This document shows, piece by piece, positions 58,947 through 64,000 of a stretch of DNA of 64,000 bases. Each line of letters begins with the position of its first letter. Positions within the stretch are counted from its first letter, which is position 1. Origin of the DNA: 66-474 sp963771735 (lineage in GTDB: Bacteria > Pseudomonadota > Gammaproteobacteria > Xanthomonadales > Rhodanobacteraceae); contig CAVYUN010000002.1 in NCBI GenBank assembly GCA_963771735.1, positions 1,426,001 to 1,490,000 of the forward strand, given 5' to 3'. Below the pieces are notes generated by a model that saw nothing but the letters and a program-made list of their open reading frames with translations, did no database searches and had not been told where the DNA came from. The position numbers were made by a program, and so were the translations under genes.

Positions 58947-60338
58947 GTGAGCGCCGTCCTGCCTGAACGCAATCCACAGCCGCGCGTCGATGTGCTGCGC
59001 GTGCCGCCGCACTCCATCGAGGCCGAGCAATCGGTGCTGGGCGGCCTGATGCTGGTCGCCGAAGCCTGGGACCAGGTTGCCGATCGACTCACCGAGGAAG
59101 ATTTCTACCGCCGCGAGCATCGCCTGATCTTTCGCGCCATCGGCGAACTGGCGATGGCGGGCAAGCCCTGCGATGCCGTCACCCTGGGCGAATGGTTCGA
59201 ACGGCATGGCGAAACCGCAAATATCGGCGGCGTCGCCTATCTGGCCGAACTTGCCAACAACACCCCTAGCGCCGCCAACATCAAGGCCTACGCCGACATC
59301 GTGCGCGACAAGTCGGTGCTGCGCAAACTGATCGAGGCCGGCACCCAGATCGCGGGCGATGGTTTCAATCCGGAGGGCCGCAATACCCCGGAAATCCTCG
59401 AGAGCGCCGAACAGCGCGTGTTCAAGATCGCCGAGGCCGGCGCGCGCGGACGCAAGCAGGTGATGTCGGTGCGCGATTCGGTCAAGGAGGCGGTGGCGCT
59501 GCTCACGCAGCGCTACGCCAATCGCGGGCAATTGAGCGGACTCACGACCGGGTTCAAGGACCTGGACGATCTCACGTCCGGGTTGCAGCGGCAGGACCTG
59601 TTGATCGTGGCCGGGCGTCCCTCGATGGGCAAGACCGCGTTCGCGCTGAACATCGCCGAGGCCGTGGCGATGCGCGCCAAGCAACCGGTGTTGGTGTTCT
59701 CGATGGAGATGTCGGCTTCGCAGCTGGCTTTTCGCCTGATTTCCTCGCTGGGCCGCATCAACCAGAAGGATTTGCGTAGCGGCGACCTGGCCGAGGAAGA
59801 TTGGCCGCGCATAGGCCAGGCCGCTTCGCTGTTGTCGGAATCGAAGATATTCATCGACGACACGCCCGCGCTGTCGCCGGGCGAGCTGCGTTCGCGCGCG
59901 CGCCGCATGATGCGCGAGCACGGCCTCGGTCTCGTCGTCATCGACTATCTGCAACTGATGCAGGTGCCCGGCAACAAGGAAAACCGCGCGACCGAGATCT
60001 CCGAGATTTCGCGCAACCTCAAGGCCATGGCCAAGGAACTGGACGTGCCGGTGGTCGCGTTGTCGCAGTTGAACCGCTCGCTGGAACAGCGCAACGACAA
60101 GCGCCCGGTGATGAGCGACCTGCGCGAGTCGGGCGCGATCGAGCAGGACGCCGACCTGATCCTGTTCATTTACCGCGACGAGGTCTACAACAAGGAATCG
60201 AACCACAAGGGCATCGCCGAGATCATCGTCGCCAAGCAGCGCAACGGCCCCATCGACACCGTCAAGCTGACCTTCCTCGGCCAGTACACCAAGTTCGAAA
60301 ATTACGCACCGGAGTCCTACGTCGGGAGTCTGGAGTGA
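58947..60338 (+). CDS. dnaB: Replicative DNA helicase
   Basis: 463-residue hexameric helicase of the replication fork. The N-terminal domain (VPPHSIEAEQSVLGGLML) is followed by a linker and the RecA-like motor: Walker A IVAGRPSMGKTAFALN, VLVFSMEMSASQLAFRLI, Walker B VVIDYLQLMQ, SRNLKAMAKELDVPVVALSQLNR and the arginine-finger region ESGAIEQDADLILFIYRD. GTG 58947 gives the normal N-terminus. No intein or frameshift is seen. alr and radA follow on the same strand. Confidence 0.97.
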   Translation: MSAVLPERNPQPRVDVLRVPPHSIEAEQSVLGGLMLVAEAWDQVADRLTEEDFYRREHRLIFRAIGELAMAGKPCDAVTLGEWFERHGETANIGGVAYLAELANNTPSAANIKAYADIVRDKSVLRKLIEAGTQIAGDGFNPEGRNTPEILESAEQRVFKIAEAGARGRKQVMSVRDSVKEAVALLTQRYANRGQLSGLTTGFKDLDDLTSGLQRQDLLIVAGRPSMGKTAFALNIAEAVAMRAKQPVLVFSMEMSASQLAFRLISSLGRINQKDLRSGDLAEEDWPRIGQAASLLSESKIFIDDTPALSPGELRSRARRMMREHGLGLVVIDYLQLMQVPGNKENRATEISEISRNLKAMAKELDVPVVALSQLNRSLEQRNDKRPVMSDLRESGAIEQDADLILFIYRDEVYNKESNHKGIAEIIVAKQRNGPIDTVKLTFLGQYTKFENYAPESYVGSLE

Positions 60339-60357
60339 AATCCGGATCGCGCCGCAC

Positions 60358-61437
60358 ATGAGTCGCGGCGCCACCGCCACCATCCACCTCGATGCACTGC
60401 GCGGCAATCTGGCGCGGGCGCGGGAATTGGCCGGCAGCGCGAAAGTCATGGCGGTGGTGAAAGCCGATGCCTATGGCCATGGCCTGGAACGTTGTGCGCG
60501 GGCATTCGGCGATGCCGACGCGTTCGGCGTGGCCTCTATCGCCGACGGCCTGCGTTTGCGCGCTGCGGGTCATCGCCAACGCATCGTGGTGCTGTCGGGG
60601 CCTGACGCCCCGAGCGATCTCGCCGAGATGCGACGCCTGCAACTCGAAGCGGTGATCCATCATGCAGCGCAACTCGCGATGCTGGAGGCCGAGCATGCGG
60701 GCCTGCCGCTCAAGGTCTGGTTGAAGCTCGATACCGGGATGCACCGGCTCGGTTTTCCGGCCGCGCGCGCACGGGAACTCCACGCCCGCCTGCGTGCGCT
60801 GCCGGCGGTCGATCCCGACATCGTGCTGATGACCCATTTCGCATCGTCGGAAATCGCTGGCGAGGCAACCGCGCAACAAATCGCGTGCTTCGAGCAAGCC
60901 ACACGCGATTTGCCGGGCGAACGTTCCCTGTCGAACTCCGCCGGCCTGTTGAACTGGCCCACGGCGCGCGGCGATTGGGTCAGGGCCGGCGGTCTGCTGT
61001 ACGGGCTCTCCGTCGCGGAAGGCAAGATCGGCGCCGATTTCGGCTTCGCACCGGCGATGACGCTGGCCACGCGGCTGGTCGCGATCAACCGCGTCGCGCG
61101 CGGCGAGGGCATCGGTTACGGCGCGACCTGGACATGCCCCGGGGACATGGACGTCGGCGTCGCCGCGATCGGTTACGGCGATGGCTATCCGCGCAGTGCG
61201 CAGTCCGGCACGCCGGTGCGGGTGGGCGATGCGTCCGCGGAGGTCATCGGGCGCGTGTCGATGGACCTGATCACGCTCGATCTTCGACAGGCGCCGAATG
61301 CGCGCGTTGGCGATGTAGTTACCTTGTGGGGGCCGAAACTTCCAGTCGAAATCGTCGCGCAACATGCCGGCACGATTTCCTACGAGCTCACCTGCGGCGT
61401 CACCCGGCGGGTGCTGTTTGCGGAGGAAGGTGCGTAA
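60358..61437 (+). CDS. alr: Alanine racemase
   Basis: 359-residue PLP enzyme interconverting L- and D-alanine for peptidoglycan. The PLP lysine is Lys35 in MAVVKADAYGHG. The second catalytic base is Tyr254 in GIGYGATW. SNSAGLLNW, GGLLYGLS and VSMDLITLDL are family marks. The gene starts 20 bases after dnaB. Its TAA overlaps the radA ATG (TAATG, 61435-61439), so dnaB-alr-radA is probably one transcript. Confidence 0.96.
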   Translation: MSRGATATIHLDALRGNLARARELAGSAKVMAVVKADAYGHGLERCARAFGDADAFGVASIADGLRLRAAGHRQRIVVLSGPDAPSDLAEMRRLQLEAVIHHAAQLAMLEAEHAGLPLKVWLKLDTGMHRLGFPAARARELHARLRALPAVDPDIVLMTHFASSEIAGEATAQQIACFEQATRDLPGERSLSNSAGLLNWPTARGDWVRAGGLLYGLSVAEGKIGADFGFAPAMTLATRLVAINRVARGEGIGYGATWTCPGDMDVGVAAIGYGDGYPRSAQSGTPVRVGDASAEVIGRVSMDLITLDLRQAPNARVGDVVTLWGPKLPVEIVAQHAGTISYELTCGVTRRVLFAEEGA

Positions 61438-62816
61438 TGGCCAAAGCCAAGACAGCCTACGTGTGCGCCGATTGCGGTGCGGAATACCCGAAGTGGCAGG
61501 GCCAGTGCGAGGCCTGCGGTGCCTGGAACACATTGAGTGCGTTCGTGGTGCAGCCGGCCAAGGAAGCCGCGAACGCGTCCCGTCACGCCGGGTACGCGGG
61601 CCCGGAAGCGGTGAGAGTGCAACCGTTGGCAGCGGTTGCGGGCGAAGTCGAACGACGGCACCTGGTGCGGATCGGCGAACTCGACCGTGTGCTGGGGGGT
61701 GGCCTCGTGGAAGGTTCGGTGGTTCTGGTCGGCGGCGATCCCGGTATCGGCAAGTCGACGCTGTTGCTGCAGACGCTGGCGGCACTGGGTGAACGCCTGG
61801 CGGGGCTGTACGTCAGCGGCGAGGAATCGCTGGCGCAGATCGCCGCGCGCGGGCATCGGTTGGGTCTGGAGCTGTCGCCGCTGCGTGCGCTCGCGGAAAC
61901 CTGCGTCGAACGGGTCCTGGAACACGCCGTTGCGGAAAAACCGCAAGTGCTGGTCGTTGATTCGATCCAGACCATTTGGACCGAAACGTTGCCGGCGGCG
62001 CCGGGTTCGGTGTCGCAGGTGCGCGAATCGGCGGCGCGCCTGGTGCGCTTTGCCAAGCAGACCGGCACCTGCGTGTTCCTGGTCGGTCACGTCACCAAGG
62101 AAGGTGGGATCGCGGGCCCGCGCGTGCTGGAGCACATGGTCGACGCGGTGCTGTATTTCGAAGGCGAATCGGGTTCGCGCTTCCGCGTGCTGCGCGCGTT
62201 CAAGAACCGCTTCGGTGCAGTGAATGAACTCGGCGTGTTCGCGATGGGTGACAAGGGCCTGCGTGAAGTCCCGAATCCTTCGGCGATTTTCCTCTCCGCG
62301 CACGCCGAGGCGACGCCGGGTAGCGCGGTGATGGTGACGCGCGAGGGCACGCGCCCGCTGCTGGTGGAAGTGCAGGCGCTGGTCGACCAGTCGAACCTCG
62401 GCAATCCGCGCCGGGTTGCGTTGGGACTGGAGCAGAATCGCCTCGCGATGCTGCTGGCCGTGCTGCATCGTCACGGCGGCGCGGCGGTGTTCGATCAGGA
62501 CGTGTTCGTCAACGTGGTCGGTGGCATCCGCGTGCAGGAAACCGCGGCGGACCTGCCGGTATTGCTGGCGGTGCTGTCGTCGTTTCGTGATCGCGCGTTG
62601 CCCGAGAAGACCGTGGCATTCGGCGAAGTGGGTTTGTCCGGCGAAGTGCGTCCGGTGCCGAACGGCGAGGAGCGCCTGAAGGAAGCCGCGCAGCACGGCT
62701 TCAAGCGTGCGATCGTCCCGAAAGCCAACGCGCCGAAGAAATCGGTGCGCATCGGTGACCTGGAAATCATCGGCGTGGAGCGCCTGCGCGAAGCGATCGA
62801 GGCGGCTTTCCCCTGA
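61437..62816 (+). CDS. radA: DNA repair protein RadA
   Basis: 459-residue RecA-related branch-migration helicase acting with RecA. The N-terminal zinc finger is CADCGAEYPKWQGQCEACGAW. Walker A GGDPGIGKSTLLLQ, the Walker B region VLVVDSIQTIW, the RadA-specific KNRFG in LRAFKNRFGAVNELG, and the C-terminal Lon-like domain (EVGLSGEVRPV; GFKRAIVPKAN) are complete. Convergent with the mgtC-like gene, 15 bases apart. Confidence 0.97.
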   Translation: MAKAKTAYVCADCGAEYPKWQGQCEACGAWNTLSAFVVQPAKEAANASRHAGYAGPEAVRVQPLAAVAGEVERRHLVRIGELDRVLGGGLVEGSVVLVGGDPGIGKSTLLLQTLAALGERLAGLYVSGEESLAQIAARGHRLGLELSPLRALAETCVERVLEHAVAEKPQVLVVDSIQTIWTETLPAAPGSVSQVRESAARLVRFAKQTGTCVFLVGHVTKEGGIAGPRVLEHMVDAVLYFEGESGSRFRVLRAFKNRFGAVNELGVFAMGDKGLREVPNPSAIFLSAHAEATPGSAVMVTREGTRPLLVEVQALVDQSNLGNPRRVALGLEQNRLAMLLAVLHRHGGAAVFDQDVFVNVVGGIRVQETAADLPVLLAVLSSFRDRALPEKTVAFGEVGLSGEVRPVPNGEERLKEAAQHGFKRAIVPKANAPKKSVRIGDLEIIGVERLREAIEAAFP

Positions 62817-62830
62817 CCCTGCGCGGCCGC

Positions 62831-63304
62831 TCAAGACAAGTCTTTGGGTTTGCGCGAATTTCCCCAATGGTGCATGGCACCCAGCACGATCCACGCCAAT
62901 CCGGCACCGATCAATCCGATTCCGATCGCCCCCAGGCCGATGGCCACGCCGATCGCAGCGGTGGTCCATATGTCCGCGGCGGTGGTCAATCCCTTGATCT
63001 TGTGTTCCTCCGTCAGTTTCAGTATCACGCCGGCGCCCAGGAATCCGATGCCGGTGGCGATGCCCTGGATGATGCGCGAGAGGTCGGCGGAGGCCATGCC
63101 GGTCTGGACGGCCGTCAGAACGAACAGCGTGGAACCCAATGCGACCAGAATGTGGGTGCGCAGGCCGGCCGGTTTTTCGCTGCGCTCCCGCTGGACACCC
63201 ACCACGGCGCCCGCCACCAGGGCAGCGGCAAGCCGGATCAGGACGCGTGCCGCTTCCGTGCCGTCCGGAATACCGCGCAGCAGTTCCTGCACCAGCACGC
63301 TCAT
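62831..63304 (-). CDS. MgtC/SapB-family membrane protein
   Basis: 157-residue membrane protein with four or five helices: LIRLAAALVAGAVVGVQRERSEKPAGLRTHILVALGSTLFV, containing the conserved ERxxxxKPAGLRTH loop, and RIIQGIATGIGFLGAGVILK, then GLTTAADIWTTAAIGVAIGLG. MgtC proteins support growth in low magnesium and inside macrophages by limiting F-ATPase or altering phosphate status; SapB branches are less understood. ATG 63304. No C-terminal ACT-like extension is present. Confidence 0.88.
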   Translation of the reverse strand: MSVLVQELLRGIPDGTEAARVLIRLAAALVAGAVVGVQRERSEKPAGLRTHILVALGSTLFVLTAVQTGMASADLSRIIQGIATGIGFLGAGVILKLTEEHKIKGLTTAADIWTTAAIGVAIGLGAIGIGLIGAGLAWIVLGAMHHWGNSRKPKDLS

Positions 63305-63361
63305 GACGCGTCTCCCGTTCTGGGCGGACGGTGTGCCTGTCGGTGCCGAAGTGACGGCAGA

Positions 63362-64000
63362 TCAATCCGCAGGCTTGCGCTGCAATGTGGCACTGCCATG
63401 GTCGACATGCAATATCGAACCCTGTTCGTACCAGTCGCCCAGCACGATGCGCTGCGCGGACTTGCCGTCGAACGCGAAGTCGTGGATTGCGGGGCGATGG
63501 GTATGGCCATGGATCATGCGTTCGGCGCCGGCCTCGCGCAATGCGCGCTCGACGGCAACCTGGTTCACATCCATGATCGACATGGCGGTCGTTGACGTGT
63601 GGGCGAGGCTGGCGTCGCGCGCCTGTGCCGCGAACGCGCGGCGCTCGCTCAATGGCCGCGCGAGAAACGCCGCCTGCCACGCGGGATCGCGCACTTGCTT
63701 GCGGAAAGCCAGATAGGCTTGGTCGTCTGTACACAAAATGTCGCCGTGCAGGACCAGCGTGGGCGTGTCGTACAGGTCGATGACCGTGCCATCGGCAAGG
63801 ATGTCCATGCCGCAGCTGCTGGCGTAGTCGTTGCCGAGCAGGAAATCGCGGTTGCCCGCGATGAAATGCACCGGCACCCCGGCATCGGCGACGCCGTGCA
63901 ACGCGTCGGCGACGCGATGATTCAGGGTGGCATCGTCGTCGTCGCCGACGTAGGCTTCGAACAGGTCGCCGAGAATGTAGAGGGCGTCTGCAGTGCGCGC
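63362..64000 (-). CDS. lpxH: UDP-2,3-diacylglucosamine diphosphatase (5' end outside window)
   Basis: Lipid A pathway enzyme cleaving UDP-2,3-diacylglucosamine to lipid X. The visible 212 residues begin within LYILGDLFEAYVGDD (GD motif) and show IAGNRDFLLG (GNRD), VLHGDILCTDD, the lid-helix region AFRKQVRDPAWQ and GHTHRPAIHDF (GHTH), ending LGDWYEQGSILHVD. The N-terminal first metal motif lies beyond the right edge. The frame is intact and open to the edge. Confidence 0.93.
   Translation of the reverse strand, partial: ARTADALYILGDLFEAYVGDDDDATLNHRVADALHGVADAGVPVHFIAGNRDFLLGNDYASSCGMDILADGTVIDLYDTPTLVLHGDILCTDDQAYLAFRKQVRDPAWQAAFLARPLSERRAFAAQARDASLAHTSTTAMSIMDVNQVAVERALREAGAERMIHGHTHRPAIHDFAFDGKSAQRIVLGDWYEQGSILHVDHGSATLQRKPAD

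Noticed and set aside
61380..63734. A 784-codon minus-strand open frame opposite radA.
   Set aside because: It spans radA, the intergenic gap and parts of two other genes, has no family features, and is a codon-bias artefact.

Overview
The window is GC-rich bacterial DNA from a gammaproteobacterium. The content and order of the right half (degS-like / petABC / sspA-sspB, relA, rnt-nth, a reduced rnfB locus, slyD, dnaB-alr-radA, lpxH) point to the Xanthomonadales, most likely the Rhodanobacteraceae. That placement is inferred from gene content, not from a search.

Left half, about 1-29.3 kb: an accessory region rich in redox, electrophile and xenobiotic functions. From the left it holds a MarR-controlled tripartite efflux operon (1-2.9 kb), a DJ-1-family protein, a mercuric-reductase-like flavoprotein, an aldo/keto reductase, an NTF2-like protein and an EgtD-type histidine methyltransferase (3.4-9 kb). 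An IS3-family scrap and a patatin-like lipoprotein follow (9-10.6 kb). Next is a minus-strand catabolic-looking set, SDR, RidA, nitronate monooxygenase and MmgE/PrpD (11.1-15 kb). A 13 kb minus-strand signalling locus fills 15.1-28.6 kb: two tandem trifunctional Ser/Thr-kinase / AAA-ATPase / sensor histidine kinases, a stand-alone receiver and a FixJ/LuxR-type regulator, with overlapping start and stop codons (ATGA, TAATG). Most genes here are broken by single-base indels although family motifs survive between the breaks. Five genes (marR, DJ-1, flavoprotein, NTF2-like, MmgE/PrpD) remain intact.

Junction, 28.6-29.4 kb: a degenerate tyrosine-recombinase fragment lies directly against the stop codon of a VTT/DedA-family membrane protein gene. 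It separates the eroded half from the intact half and suggests an old island boundary.

Right half, 29.4-64 kb: mostly intact core genes. They include a small stress cluster (DUF1328, two CsbD-like proteins, BON protein) and a PAS-LuxR regulator; glnS, DUF2007, apt and a DegS-like protease; cytochrome bc1 (petABC) with sspAB; relA and a repeat-rich TPR-like membrane protein. These are followed by a surface-glycan pair (2OG-Fe(II) oxygenase and family 2 glycosyltransferase), rnt, nth, an RnfC-like ferredoxin, a metallophosphoesterase and rnfB. The end of the window has an MFS transporter, slyD, doxX-like, NlpC/P60, a DadA-like oxidase, dnaB-alr-radA, mgtC-like and lpxH, which runs off the edge. 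Only two genes look broken here, a nucleoside deaminase and the MFS transporter, each by one in-frame stop codon.
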